DNA from: Branchipolynoe longqiensis
Lineage: Eukaryota; Annelida; Polychaeta; Phyllodocida; Polynoidae
Assembly (NCBI GenBank): GCA_030323885.1
Contig: CM059186.1
Span: forward strand, 29,249,005 to 29,313,004
DNA length: 64,000 bases
Direction of reading: 5' to 3'
Both the position numbers and the translations under genes were made by a program. Within the stretch, counting starts at the first letter, position 1, and every line of letters starts with the position of its first letter. Under the pieces are notes generated by a model. The model saw only the letters and a list, made by a program, of their open reading frames with translations. It was not told the origin of the DNA and made no database searches. Positions 32,590-44,196 of the stretch are shown piece after piece.

Positions 32590-32890
32590 GATCTACTGCC
32601 CACTATATGATCTTTTCCTACTGCCGCCAGAAGGGATAGTGGTGGAAATCTTCTATTACGACCTTCTTCAGAGAGCATTACTTCTTCCCACTGCCACCAG
32701 AGGGATTAGTGGTGGTGGAAATCTTCTATTAAGACGTCTTCACCGAACATTTCCTCTTCCCACTGCCACCAGAGGGTTGTTATTGGAAATCTTCTATTAA
32801 GACCTTCTTCAGAGAGCATAGTGCGTCGGGAGCCTCTGAGTAATATAGTAGTTCGTGCTACCGCCACCAGGGCGGCGGGTTGGTGGTGAA
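32590..32890 (+). repeat. Tandem repeat, unit about 75 bp, four copies
   Basis: Each unit has CCACTGCCACCAGAGGG, GTGGAAATCTTCTATTA and ACCTTCTTCAGAGAGCAT. The GCCACCAGAGGG part resembles half of a CTCF core. Confidence 0.8.
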
Positions 32891-33367
32891 AATCAGCTAT
32901 TATATATGTCGCAGTAACGTACTAAAAATAGCACACTGGTATGTACACTGGTCCTCCTTGGATGTGTGTGTGTGTGGCACAGTATAGTATGTAGGTTCCC
33001 TGTGTTGACTTTTACTGCCGCTGCTATTACCCCAGCACACACTCTGGGTTACTTTAATATGCATTATTCGCCCCTTGTATGTGCACGGTCAGTCCTGATC
33101 TGAGATCAGATGGTCCACCCCTCCCCCCTGGGACACATCCACACAGTGTAGGCATGGCGCAGATCTGGGGAGCCTTCCAGGCCCCTGGGTGCACATCAGA
33201 ACTCCCCGTTATCGCCAGTAGCCATATATGGGAGGGAGTCTGTGGAGGGGGGGGGGGGCGGGGGCGGGGGGTGGTTAGTGTGGAGAAGGGCAGTTTTATT
33301 AGGCTTAGAGGAGGATGGGGTGTGGGTCGGTGGGGAAAGGTTGACGGGTCGGGATTGCAGGAGGGCC
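32891..33367. other. No gene seen
   Basis: A short TG run near 32960 and a G-run at 33246-33258. A weak 191-codon plus frame runs into the GGAGTGG array and is not supported. Confidence 0.4.
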
Positions 33368-33625
33368 GATGGAGTGGGGAGTGGGGAGTGGGGAGTGGGG
33401 AGTGGGGAGTGGGGAGTGGGGAGTGGGGAGTGGGAGTGGGGAGTGGGGAGTGGGGAGTGGGGAGTGGGGAGTGGGGAGTGGGGAGTGGGAGCGGGAGGGG
33501 GAGTGGGAGTGGAGAGTGGGGAGTGGGGAGTGGGGAGTGGCGAGTGGGAGTGGGGAGTGGGGAGTGGGGAGTGGGAGTGGGAGTGGGGAGTGGGGAGCGG
33601 GGAGTGGAGTGTGGGGGTGAGTACA
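33368..33625 (+). repeat. (GGAGTGG)n heptamer array
   Basis: About 35 units of GGAGTGG with a few GGAGCGG and one-base-short GAGTGG units. Confidence 0.95.
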
Positions 33626-33907
33626 CAGAAAAGAAGAGCGATAGAGCGATGTAACGGAAAAGGCTGTTTGAACTGCGGCAGGAGATTGGGGTGTGGGGAA
33701 GTGCGGTAGACATGGGAGATGGGCAGGGGAAAGGGGTTGGGGAGGGGCGGGGGGATAGAGAAGAGGTGATGGAGGTGGACGTGAAGCGTTGGAGGGGTTT
33801 AAGGGATCGGATGAGAGGGGAAGAGGAAAATTAGTAGTAGCAATAAGAGGAAGGGCGATATGGTTTAAGGCAATTAGCTGGGAGAGGGGAAGATAATTAG
33901 TGGTATA

Positions 33908-34647
33908 AGTAATACCCCTGTCACACTACGACGTAAGGATCCAACGTGAGCCTAACGTCGTCATTTTTCGTCATTACGTTGGGTTACGTCATGATGATGT
34001 CAGAATGACTTCAGAATGACGTCGAGCTACGTCACATTACGTCGTGTTACGTCGAGTTACATCAAGGTTTTGGACATGTTTAAAAACTTTCGACGTAGGT
34101 CGAACGTAAGGGTTTACGTTCGCCGTATGTTCTGTTCACGTTCAGTGAACGTCAATGACGTTAAACGGACGTTATTTCAACGCTGCTCAATACGTTCAAC
34201 TACGTTCCACTACGTTCAACTACGTTCCACTACGTTCCACTACGTTCCACTACGTTCCACTACATTGACCCACATTAAACCGAGTGCAAATGCCTACGAG
34301 GCTTAATGGGAACGTCAGGAGAACGTCAGGAGAACGTCAGGAGAACGTCAGGAGAACGTCAGGAGAATGTGCATTCAACGTACGTTCAACATCTCATGAC
34401 GTAGCTAACGTCACGTAACGTTCTTCTGGCGATGGAATAACGTTCATAACGTTCCGTGAGCGTAGTGACGTTGTCCTCTCTCGGTGATTGACGGGATCAC
34501 TACGCTTTACCAACGTTACGCTCTCGTCCACTACGCTGCATCCATGTTCAACTTCTGCCCAAATTTGCATACTACGCCGAGAAGTTCAACGTTTTTCACA
34601 TTCTCCCTACGTTGATGTCACTACGTCGTAGTGTGACAGCCCCATTA
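33908..34647 (-). mobile_element. Palindrome-bearing TIR element P3 (subfamily ACGT)
   Basis: Inverse orientation of P1. Ends TAATACCCCTGTCACACTAC and GTAGTGTGACAGCCCCATTA. Internal near-palindrome at 34067-34086, 159 bp from the left end. Carries expanded CTACGTTCCA units (34190-34265) and five GGAGAACGTCA units (34318-34368), the complement of the P1 array. Confidence 0.8.
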
Positions 34648-35559
34648 GGGGAGTGTTGGGAGGAATTTATGAGAGGAGATCGCACTCGTCAAAGGAATAA
34701 AATGAGGTTCTTGATGGAGTGAGCGATAATGGAAGCAAGTGAGAAGGCAGTAGTAGAGGAGGCAATCACAGTTGATGGCTGTGACGACTCCGGTCTTAAT
34801 TGGTCAGCTACTGATTGATGGGCTAGATTCTACTTAGATCAATGGACCGGTGAAGGGACCAGAGGTGAGGGTTGTGCCGGTGGTGGTGGGTGTGGTGGGT
34901 GGTGTGTGTGGGGTGGGGTAGTGGGGGTGGGGTGGTGGGGGGGGGGGGGTGGTTGATGAGCACCTGTTCAGCTCCAACATAGCCAGACAACAAGTGATCA
35001 GCCTTTCTCCGTCATCCTGCCAATTCCCACCGGGAATCATCATCTATTTCCCAGCTCAGTGACATGCACAGATTATTAAATTTGCATAAGTTGTAGGTCA
35101 TGAATTCATTAGACATATATATATATATATGCTGCATAAGCAATGATACAAGTACACTTATCAGTAAACTGATTACCCATGAACTTAGTTGAGACAAAAT
35201 GACACTGCACAACTAATGACACTGAAATACTCAGGCGACTGGTCAGGCACCCTGCCTCGCCTGGTGCTATCACCTGGCCTATTCAGCTATCCTGGCTCTG
35301 CCTCATGCCTGTCCCGCTCGCTCAGAAATATATATTCTTGACCATTATGTATTTACTCTACTTTGAATCAGCTATTTTCATAGTAATTTGCTAACGGTGG
35401 ATATATCAAACTTAGCGTGTGGTTAGTAATTTGTACGCGAACACACACAGTTGAATCCAAAATGTAATACACTATTGCTACATTAACTAGATCACATCAC
35501 CGTGGTAGTGAGTTTCGGGCAAAGGCTCCCAATGAAAAGCTTAATGAGTGTACCGGCAG
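34648..35559. other. No gene seen; GT/G-rich patch
   Basis: A GGTGGTG/GGGGTGG patch lies at 34870-34955, a short AT run at 35116-35130 and a loose D50 core at 35131-35160. No supported frame. Confidence 0.4.
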
Positions 35560-35756
35560 GTGAGTTAGATATTGGTGCATTTATTAAACATTTCTTGCTG
35601 TCAATTTAATATAATGTGTTTGCTGCTGAAGAACATGGTATCAGACTTTTGACAGGCATCACAACATTAAGATAGCATGTTTACACCTCAAATATCTCCA
35701 AAGGTAGCTATTTAAATGAAAAGCTACTTCGAATTAAAGTAAGAAGATTATACTGA
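35560..35756 (-). repeat. Interspersed repeat R280, partial
   Basis: Minus copy (AGCTACTTCGAATTAAAGTA, GTTTACACCTCAAATATCTC on plus). Confidence 0.75.
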
Positions 35757-35805
35757 CTAGGCTAATATAGTTATCTTTAAAAATTTGCAGTTACTCATTT
35801 AAAAT

Positions 35806-36215
35806 ACTGTAGTAGTGGTGTAATGGTTAGCACATTGGCCCGGAATGGAAAGAGATGTGGGTTTAAGTCACGCTCTAGGCGCAATATTTCCCATTTTCAT
35901 CACCCCCACAACATTGGTTGCCATGACAATGATCCTGTACAAACTGCATGCTGTATAGTTGTTGAACCTGCCCTGTGTATATATATGTAAGTGCATTGCC
36001 TATATGTATATAATTGTAAGCTTTAAAAGACTTACAATTCCAGGCGGACGAGTGCAGTAGTCTGCACTGACCTCTCAGGCAAGGAGCCATATAGACAGGT
36101 AGGCGTGGGTAGTGTGGTGACATCAGGGAGCCTAGGTGGTGTAATGGTTAACACACTGGCCCAGTCCCGCTCTAGGCACAATATTTCCGATTTTCATCAC
36201 CCCCATGACAATACA
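35806..36215 (+). mobile_element. SINE-C head-to-tail dimer
   Basis: First unit: head GTGGTGTAATGGTTAGCAC, B box GGGTTTAAGTCACG, body, tail ending near 36121. It is followed at once by a second head (GCCTAGGTGGTGTAATGG), which has lost about 25 bp across the anticodon/T arm and stops at 36215. Confidence 0.8.
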
Positions 36216-37124
36216 TTAAAATCAGATGACCAGATCTTTAGATATATTCATTAATTGCTATGTAATCCGCAAAACAAAATGAAAGGATTTGTTTACTGCT
36301 TAATTATAAGGCGTATAAGGAATTATGCGAGTATAGGTAGGCGGAAAATATATTATTATTGTGCTTGTTATATTGTGACCGAAGTATTACGAAATGGTCT
36401 ATAGATCCGCTGGCACTATGCCACTTGCTCCGAGCCGGTTCCGGCGGTGCTTTGGTCCTGCGTGGCCCGTTGAGAAGATGTCCCCAGCTTCTACAACACT
36501 CCCTACTAAGTTAATCCGTCAACCAAAGATTGGGCCGATAAATCGGCTGATCGGAGCCTCTCTATTAATGTTGCAGTTCTGCAACCAGTAACTGTTGTAA
36601 GGTAACAAACACCGCCAAATCAATCAAATCAACCTCCCCCGTCCCACTCGCTTGTTTTTCAATTCTATATTATTACCGGTACGGGTATTCCGAGCCATTG
36701 GTCGAGATATATGTATAAACGGTTGCCAATCCATTTACCCCTCTTGTCTCTTGATTATTTGTAGCTACCCCTATATGATATATAAATACATTATATAAAT
36801 ATTATTCAACGGAGGGCCTATAACTTTCGAACAGAAAATGCTATGATTGCCCACTCACTGGAAATGCAGTGCCCTGGGCTTGCACTCCGGTAGGCAAACC
36901 AAGCAGGCTCGATCACTACTATCACCCTCACTCTCATCAGAAATGTTGACCATAAATCAACGGTAGGGTAGATTGCTGGCCAGGCAAAGGTATCGATCTC
37001 AACCAACATACGTGTTACTTTGTCTCTTCCGGAGTCTATGATAACAGTAATCATATATCAACAGTGGCTCACTATGCAGAATAGCTCCCTGCTCATGCAG
37101 TTTATTATCATTATTTATTTGAGG
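36216..37124. other. No gene seen; D50 motif
   Basis: D50 (GAATTATGCGAGTATA, TATTATTATT) at 36306-36362. A 65-codon plus frame at 36394-36591 has no family match I recognise. CGAAATGGTCTATA at 36390 is similar to CGAAACAGTCTATA at 62058. Confidence 0.4.
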
Positions 37125-37430
37125 TGTTCTCTGTGGCGGAGTGGTTAGAGTGTCTGACTTTTGTCTAGGTCGGACTCTTAATCTGAGGGTTTGTGGTTCG
37201 ATTCCGCATGCCTCCACCTCTGCCAATTTGGATTTCCACCACTGTGCATAACTTACAGCGTGATCAAAGGCCAGTTGCTCTCATATCATGTGTATGTGGT
37301 GTGGGAGGTTAAAAATCCCTTGGGTCAGTAAAAGTGTAGGCTCGGGCTTTCTATCGACAAACTGTCTAATGGTGAAAACAAGTCTATTCAGGCTTATCCA
37401 TGATAGGCAGTATAAACCTTCAGGACAAAA
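37125..37430 (+). mobile_element. SINE-B, type-1 tail
   Basis: Head CTCTGTGGCGGAGTGGTTAG, anticodon-arm duplication, B box GTGGTTCGATTCC, type-1 tail TCTAATGGTGAAAACAAG. Confidence 0.9.
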
Positions 37431-37744
37431 AAATGTCACCTAGATGAATGGACCCCTAAATATATGCTGCTCATCGTGGCTTCTCTAGTCTTTCATATTA
37501 GACAACATTTTTTAATGATGATTCGACATAGTCTGGTCGATGTCTCAGTGCATCGTAAAGCAATATGGCAAAGATTTAATGTGACTGCTGAGTGTATATG
37601 GGGCAATTTAAAACAGGAGGCAGCCTCTCCTCTGGTATACTTTGAAAAGACATTGCTCAGCTTGGTTTATTGGGACTTTATAAGTTGCATAGTCCGATGG
37701 TTTTGAATTTCTGTCATTTTATGAGCTAACTATATTAGGTTGAT

Positions 37745-38036
37745 CATTATAATCTACATTACTCTAGTGTCAAGTAACTTTTATTTTAAATGGTTAACTT
37801 TGGAGATATTTGAAGTGCAACCATGGAAAATTACTTTTGGCATGCATGCCATAACTCTGATATTAGACTTCTGCAGTATTATGTTATATTTAATGTCCTC
37901 AACGTTCCATTCTGTGTGGCGAGAAATGCTGAATAAGTGCACTATTATTTAAGTTTGATATGTAGAATCAAATCTAGATAATTGTTTTGGTTTTGAAAAT
38001 TTTATGTTTTCATTGGACTATGAAGCTTTAAGCATT
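37745..38036 (+). repeat. Interspersed repeat R280
   Basis: Full-length plus copy: TAATCTACATTACTCTAGTG to GACTATGAAGCTTTAA. Confidence 0.8.
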
Positions 38037-38074
38037 TTAATTAAAAATTTGTTTTATTTGGGTTATTATGAAGT

Positions 38075-38129
38075 TTGTTTGTTGTTGTTTTACATCCTAG
38101 CAACATCTAAGGTCATATCAGGACGGGTC
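38075..38129 (-). mobile_element. SINE-A tail-only insertion with 11-bp TSD
   Basis: Only 55 bp: the hairpin tail and AACAACAAACAAA end on minus. Flanked by the perfect direct repeat TATTATGAAGT (38064-38074 and 38130-38140). Confidence 0.9.
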
Positions 38130-38459
38130 TATTATGAAGTAAAAATGCATATTCATTATGGGTCGTGGCACTACCATCGGAGCTGGGGTTGGGGAGGCTG
38201 GAGCAGTAGATGACTAGGACAGACTCCATCAGTCCATGGAGCTGACTGAGTGATGAGGGAAAGAAGAGATATTCCGGGTTATTATACTCGTATAATTCTT
38301 ATGCAGCATACATAGCAACTGTGTCCTTTGGGGAGATTTGGAAATGACCACTCTACTTCCACGCTATCCCATAAATACACACACGGCTCCCCGTACACCC
38401 AAATGTACTGAACTCACACAAGAAATGAATAACTAAATAGGACAGAGAACCTATTTTCC

Positions 38460-39137
38460 TTAAGCCCCAGACACACATAGCCGGACGAGCCCCGGATTTT
38501 GAGCCCGACCACCCATGGACCAATAGCCCGGACTGTCCTGGACTGCCACGGATAAAATCACTGTTTTCGTCGATTTTTGCCTCACAGTCACACTTTCCCA
38601 GACCAGCCCCGGACGAGCCCCGTACTGCCCCTGGACTGGGCCGGACCGGCCCCGGATGAGGCTGGACCACCCGTGGACTGCCCTATCCCAGATCACCCCC
38701 GGACTATCCCGGATCACCCCCGGACTATCACGGATCACCCCCGGTCTTACGGGGGCAGTCAGGGATTGGTCCGTGGCTAGGCCGGGGGTAGTCCTGGATA
38801 GTCCGGGGATGGTCCGGGTCAAACCATGGACCACCCCGGACCACCGCCAAAATACCCGGACCACCCCCACAACACCACCGGATCAGGCCGGATCAGGCCG
38901 GATTGAGCCCGGATCGCAAAATCCCCCGGACCGCCCCGGGTGTTTTAAACATTTTAAAACATCCGGGGCTGAGCCCGGATGGCGCCGGATGAGCCACCGA
39001 TCAGGCCGGATCAGGGGGTGTCAGCACGGACGAGCCACAGACGAGCCACGGATCACCCCGGATCGCCCCCGACCACCCCGGATGGTGGTCCGGGGCTCGT
39101 CCGGCCCCTGATCCGGGTATGTGTGACTGGGGCTTTA
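38460..39137 (+). mobile_element. Palindrome-bearing TIR element P8 (subfamily CCCCGGA)
   Basis: TTAAGCCCCAGACACACATAG at the left, TATGTGTGACTGGGGCTTTAG at the right. The body is CCGGATCACCCCCGGAC, CCGGACCACC and GGATCAGG words. Internal near-palindrome GTTTTAAACATTTTAAAAC at 38942-38960, 177 bp from the right end. Confidence 0.75.
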
Positions 39138-39567
39138 GCACAAAAGCACACCCATGTTCAAAGCTGAGCCCTACCATGCATGCCTTTCAACTCGCGGAGA
39201 CTACCACCCACAAACACATTGCTTGTTCTGGGCAGCATGCCAAGTGACCTTCACCCGTCGCCAACACTGCCTCCGCCTCTGTCGATCCAGAAGCGCTGGC
39301 AGTGTTCCACGGCCCTCAAGTAAACACTGAAAACCAACTGTGCCATCTCTTTGAGATTGTCCTGTCTTGTCCTGTGGCGGTTGTCAACAAGACCAAGGGG
39401 TCATATTATTTCATCTGGACAAGTCTTCTGCCAATCTCTTTTTTAACAGCCCCCTCTTGCATCCTGCCTCCCCCCTGCACACACCCTCATACCCCATCTT
39501 CCCCTTTGCCCCCTTTGCGCATTTCTCCTGAGTTGGTACCGCTTAACTAGAATCCATCTGACGGTAC
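39138..39567. other. No gene seen
   Basis: Single-copy-looking with a C-rich patch (39460-39520). The 82-codon frame at 39302-39550 is unsupported. Confidence 0.4.
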
Positions 39568-40250
39568 TAAAGGCCCTGTCATACTTCGACGCATCATGTT
39601 AGCGTATGCCGACATAGGTGATTTTTCGCCAACACATTGGTGTATGACGAGATGCGTTATGCGAACGTTATGAGAATGTTATGAGTATGCTGGTATATGC
39701 AGTCATATGGTGTTATACGGCGTCATATGGCATCATACGGCATCGCACACCAAGGGGCTGAAAAGGTTTGAGCATGCTCAAAACTTTCAATGTACAACAA
39801 CGTGCATCTAATGCCCTAGCATATGTTATGTATATGTTAGACATATGTTGATGTATGCTAGATGTCTGTTATACATACATTATACATATGTTGAACTACA
39901 TTGAACTACGTCAGGCGTAAGTCCAGCTGGCAGAATTGTACAGTCTGTGTATTAACAACGTATTGACAATGTGTGACAATGTATGGATAATGTAATCTGA
40001 TGTATGTCTAACATATGCTTGGTATTTTTCCACAGTGTCTTGACGTATTTAACATATAAGGCATACGATGGAATAACGTATACAACATTGACCGGCGTTC
40101 TGCAAGCATTCCCTAATCATTTTGCGAGGGTATTGCATTTGGCCATACTTTCTATGATACACTGTCATACACTGTCATATGCTAGCAATACGTCGGACAT
40201 ACGTTCTGCATACGTTCAATACGTTGTATAGACGTCCAACTATACCCCCC
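39568..40250 (-). mobile_element. Palindrome-bearing TIR element P7 (subfamily ATACGTT), right end lost
   Basis: Left end TAAAGGCCCTGTCATACTTC. Body of CATATGG, GTTATACAT and TATGTTG words. Internal near-palindrome GGTTTGAGCATGCTCAAAAC at 39765-39784. The expected right terminus is absent; homology fades near 40250. Confidence 0.7.
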
Positions 40251-40444
40251 GTCCCGCGCCTAAATGGTTTGTTTATAACTGGGAAGAACCCTTGCGTTCT
40301 ATTAATAAATTGCCAATAATATTTCTAATTAAAATAAACGAATCTTATCGATTTGTTATCCTTGAAGTCAACCTGATAAGTTCTTATATTAATCAATTTT
40401 TTAAGATCAAAATACAAAGAACAATAATTTGGAGTGATTATAAC

Positions 40445-40605
40445 CAGACTGGATGGCCAAATGAGTTGAGCGTCCGTCTCCCATTCTGGTAGATTGTGGG
40501 ATCGTGGGTTCGAATCCAGGTCGAGTCAAACCGATGACTTAAACATTGATAGTTGTCACTTCCTATCCTGGCGCCCAGCATTATTAGGATAATGGCAAGG
40601 ATCAG
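40445..40605 (+). mobile_element. SINE-A fragment, variant head
   Basis: Head variant GATGGCCAAATGAGTTGAGC with an expanded ATTGTGGGATCGTGGGTTCG before the B box, then the body to TTATTAGGATAATGGCAAG. It runs straight into a SINE-B type-2 tail piece. Confidence 0.8.
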
Positions 40606-40640
40606 TGGAATGAGGAAAACTAATCAAGTCATCTACACAC
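40606..40640 (+). mobile_element. SINE-B type-2 tail fragment
   Basis: CAGTGGAATGAGGAAAACTA followed by ATCAAGTCATCTAC, matching the type-2 tail only. Confidence 0.55.
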
Positions 40641-40764
40641 ACAAAATAATCAATTTTGTCAGGACATTCTTTCTTTGACCCACTAGGGAAAGGAGATTAT
40701 GTATTCAATGGACATCAAATGCCTTCCTTATTCTGGCTTTTCTGCGGGCTATGTTTGCTTGCAC

Positions 40765-41395
40765 GTATTGCAGGTATAGCATGTATAGCAATACCTCAGG
40801 GAGCTTGACGCCCCTGCCTTGCAGAGTTGTAAACCACTGCCTTGTGGTATGGGTCCTTGACAGAACCAAAGGCTAAGGGAGCAAACCCTAAACAGAAAAC
40901 CATGTCACTGTGGCAGCATTAAGGGCGATTGATGTATGGAACTCCCAACATCTCCCGACCAGCCACTGCAGGGACAAATAGTTTTGCGCCTGTCTTGACA
41001 TGTTCTTGCCGGTGTGAAACCTATATTTGCTCCCCGAGAGTGTGCCGCTGGTAACTTGCAAAAGCCAGCGGCACTTCAACACTTTTGCAGGCAGCTTTCA
41101 TGAAATGTTCTGATCAAAACGAATCTCCGGTGGACTGGAAACCTCATGAGGATGTCACGAAACAGGCTACCAAAGAAGATCCTCTATTCTCAACTGTCTT
41201 CTGGCGCCCCCGTCTCCGGTTCAGGGATACCATCAAGAGAAACCTGAAGCTGAGAGACATTAAGACCGACTCATGGACGCAACTCTCACAGCAGAGAGCT
41301 AAATGGAGAGCGGCAGTCAAATAATGAAAGCAGTCTTTGTCGCATCACGACCGACAGCATGATGATGTTTGCTTGAGGGAGGTCAGCTATGTACA
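40765..41395 (+). pseudogene. LINE 3' region with C-terminal coding tail
   Basis: Frame ending at 41324 contains RPRLRFRDTIKRNLK and DSWTQLSQQRAKWRAAVK. This is typical of the C-terminal end of non-LTR retrotransposon polymerases, after the RT domain. No RT catalytic motif is present upstream, so it is a 5'-truncated, dead copy. 40765-41105 and 41265-41390 are shared with 24640-25085; 41110-41260 is unique to this copy. Confidence 0.6.
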
Positions 41396-41534
41396 AAGAA
41401 TGTACAAGGTAACATGACACATCTGCAATGGAGCAGTTGACATATTTAACGAGGTGTTTCAACTGTAAGAACTACAGGACACACCTGTCACAAACGGGAT
41501 GGTCCAATAAGGTGAGCACCCAGCTCCCGTTTTG

Positions 41535-41748
41535 GTTGGTTGGTCGTTGGAGTTTTACATCCTGGCAACATCTAAGGTCATGTCAGGACGGGTACCGACT
41601 TGTGACAATGTACACTCATGGTGACTTTATAGTGCTGCCCCACTGGGAAATCAGTCTGGGAGCACCGTGACCCGATATCCCACTCAGTCACATTATCCTG
41701 ACACCGAGCCAACCAATCCTTGCCCTATCCTAATAATGCTGAGCATAG
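41535..41748 (-). mobile_element. SINE-A, head missing
   Basis: Tail (CCAACGACCAACCAACC) and body on minus, ending at the AATAATGCTGAGCA block (plus strand). Confidence 0.8.
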
Positions 41749-41887
41749 ACAAAATATGTCTTGCTTCTTTGTCATGTAGAGGATTGGTGCTTAGATAATT
41801 GACCGAATAACTAGATTATCAACTTCTCCTGTTGGCACCAAAGTGGGACTCATGGCAGTTAGCAAATCAATGATTGGAAGACCGAAG

Positions 41888-42190
41888 TTTTGTTTGTTTG
41901 GGTTTTCTGTCCTAGCAACATGCAAGGTCATATGGGGATAAGTACCTATGACACTGTCCACTTTAAAGTGAGACCAGGCCACTGACATCAGCACCTGATA
42001 TCCCATCTCAGTCATATTATCCTGATACCGAGCTAACCAGTCCTTGCAATATCCTATTAATGCTGAGTGCTAGGATATATAGTGACAACTCTCAATTTTG
42101 TAAGTCATTTATTTGCTCGGCCGTGGGTTCTAATGGACGACCTTCCGCATACGAAGCCTGCAGTCTTACCAACTAGGCCACCACTTCAGC
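41888..42190 (-). mobile_element. SINE-A copy
   Basis: Tail, body (GGTTAGCTCGGTATCAGGA) and degraded head (GTGGCCTAGTTGGTAAGAC) on minus. Confidence 0.8.
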
Positions 42191-42429
42191 AACCGAAGTA
42201 ATTAGCAATGCATCACAAGCACAGATCGAGAAGTGCCAGGTTTACCTCGCATCGAGGCTTATGTAGTAGATGCAATGGGGAACATAGAGTGCAGCTATGT
42301 CGATAAGTTCTCCTCTGATTTCGATTCTGTCACTTAAACAAAAACTCAACTTAAAATTTGGTTTAAGTTACTCTTCCCCCAAATGAGAATCTCAACAGTC
42401 ATGCTATGACGTTAACTGTTGCTAAGATA

Positions 42430-42765
42430 GTTGATTAGTTGGTTGTTGGAGTTTTACCTTCTGGCAACATCTAAGGTCATATCAGGATGGATACCGACTT
42501 GTGACAGTGCAGACTCAATTCAACTTTATAGTGCTACCCCATTGGGAAATCAGGCCAGTGATACCATGACCCAATATCCCACTCAATCACGTTATCTTGA
42601 CACTGAGCTAAACCAGTCCCAGCCAGATCCTATTAATGCCAAGTGCGAGTCTAGGAAGCGACATGTATCATTGTTATAAGTCATTGGTTTGACTCGACCG
42701 GGAACCAAACTTCGGACCTTTCGCACGCAAGACCCACGCTCAACCGATTCGGCCACTGCCCCCGG
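42430..42765 (-). mobile_element. SINE-A with 13-bp TSD, nested in an older SINE-A tail
   Basis: Full minus copy. Flanked by TGTTGCTAAGATA at 42417-42429 and 42766-42778. This TSD and the outer flanks (ATGACGTTAAC at the left, TGAAACCCCAACAACC at the right) are themselves a plus-strand SINE-A tail, so one SINE-A landed in another. Confidence 0.9.
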
Positions 42766-43039
42766 TGTTGCTAAGATATGAAACCCCAACAACCAAACGT
42801 TTCATGTGCATCTTCACACCTGTGTTTGCTTGCTTCACCCAGCCCCTCATACCTCGCTACTGAGAGGACCGAGCCACCATCACCACCACCCAATGCCAAC
42901 CAGCACACCTCCATTACGCACTTTGCCCATTGACGCTATCGACCAATAACTGTGCATCTAGGCGACGTTACCAAGGAAACTGCCCCCCTCCCATACCAGC
43001 ACCATGTGTACCTGTCCATTACATTCTCTCATTCATAAC

Positions 43040-43385
43040 TAATGGGGCTGTCACATTACGACGTTTCTCGCCAACACACGTCAACGTCTGTGATTTTTTG
43101 GCGCAACATCAGGATACGTCAGGAAGCGTTAGGCGCGCGTTATGCGCGCGTTGGTATTTGTTCATCTATGGCGACGGTCGACGAGGGTCGGTGGCGTGCA
43201 TCATCGGATCGGCGAAGTTTTGTGCTTGTGCAAGACGTTCGACGGCCGACAACTTGCGACAATGAGCGTATCCAACATTATGGCGACGTCAGAAGCATGT
43301 CGACATCGCTGGAATAATGTTATGCGAACGCTAGGCACATGCCGCATGCGCGTGAGGGTCGTTTCCACACGTTGCACCAAACTGT
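43040..43385 (-). mobile_element. Palindrome-bearing TIR element P6 (subfamily CGCG), truncated
   Basis: Left end TAATGGGGCTGTCACATTAC. Body words GCGCGCGTT and GTCGACG. Internal near-palindrome GTTTTGTGCTTGTGCAAGAC at 43217-43236, 178 bp from the left end. The right part is missing, ending close to a SINE-A tail piece (43388-43425, minus). Confidence 0.7.
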
Positions 43386-43641
43386 TGCGTTGTTGTTTTA
43401 CGTCCTAGCAACATCTAAGGCCAATATCATTGGCATAATAATAATTAACCTGCTCGTCAGATATAGAAAAGGTTTCAGTTTTACTTTAAATACTAGTTTA
43501 GCTTTCACTTCTTACCAGGTCTGTAAGAAAGTCCTGGCCAACTGTATCACCTGAAGGGGGTCTTTATGGCTCAATGACAGTAATATCCACAATCTGATGA
43601 CAGAGACTCACAGACGATGATTGGGCCATAGATTGTGGTCT

Positions 43642-43905
43642 TCTCTGTGGCGGAGTGGTTAGAGTGTCTGACTTTTTTCTAGGTCGGACTCCTAACCTGA
43701 AGGTCGGTGGTTCGATTCCCCTTGCCCCCATCTCTGCCAATTTGGATTTCCAGTTGCTCTCACACCATGTCTATGTGGTGTGGGAGGGTAAAAATCCCTT
43801 GCGTCGGTAAAAGTGTAGGCTCTGGCTTTCTATCGACAAACTGTCTAATGGTGAAAACTAGCCTATTCAGGCTTATCCATGATAGGCAGTATAAATCTTC
43901 AACAA
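43642..43905 (+). mobile_element. SINE-B, type-1 tail
   Basis: Head CTCTGTGGCGGAGTGGTTAG, B box GTGGTTCGATTCCCC, type-1 tail. About 45 bp of the body is missing after GATTTCCA (43751). Confidence 0.85.
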
Positions 43906-43955
43906 CCACATGTACTTTTAAGGATACATTTTTTAATGCCATACAAATTGTACCT

Positions 43956-44196
43956 GTGAATAGTTCAGGCCTAAAACCACGTAAACGTCAATCCAAAAAT
44001 TGAGTTTAAATAAAGGATTTTTACCTGAAAATAAGTTTAAAGCTCATTAATTCCACTTTTCATATGATCACATGGTTATGGAGCAATAAACAAAAGAGTA
44101 GCAATATAAAAATATAAACTTTTTGAAGGTTTGATTCCAATGTTTATCTCCATTTTTGGATTGGCATTTAAGTGGATTTGCCACTGAACTCTTCAT
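43956..44196. mobile_element. MITE-K copy 3
   Basis: GTTCAGGCCTAAAACCACGT to GGATTTGCCACTGAACTCTTC, with ACGTCAATCCAAAAATTG and TTTTTGGATTGGCATTTAAG just inside the ends. Confidence 0.8.
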
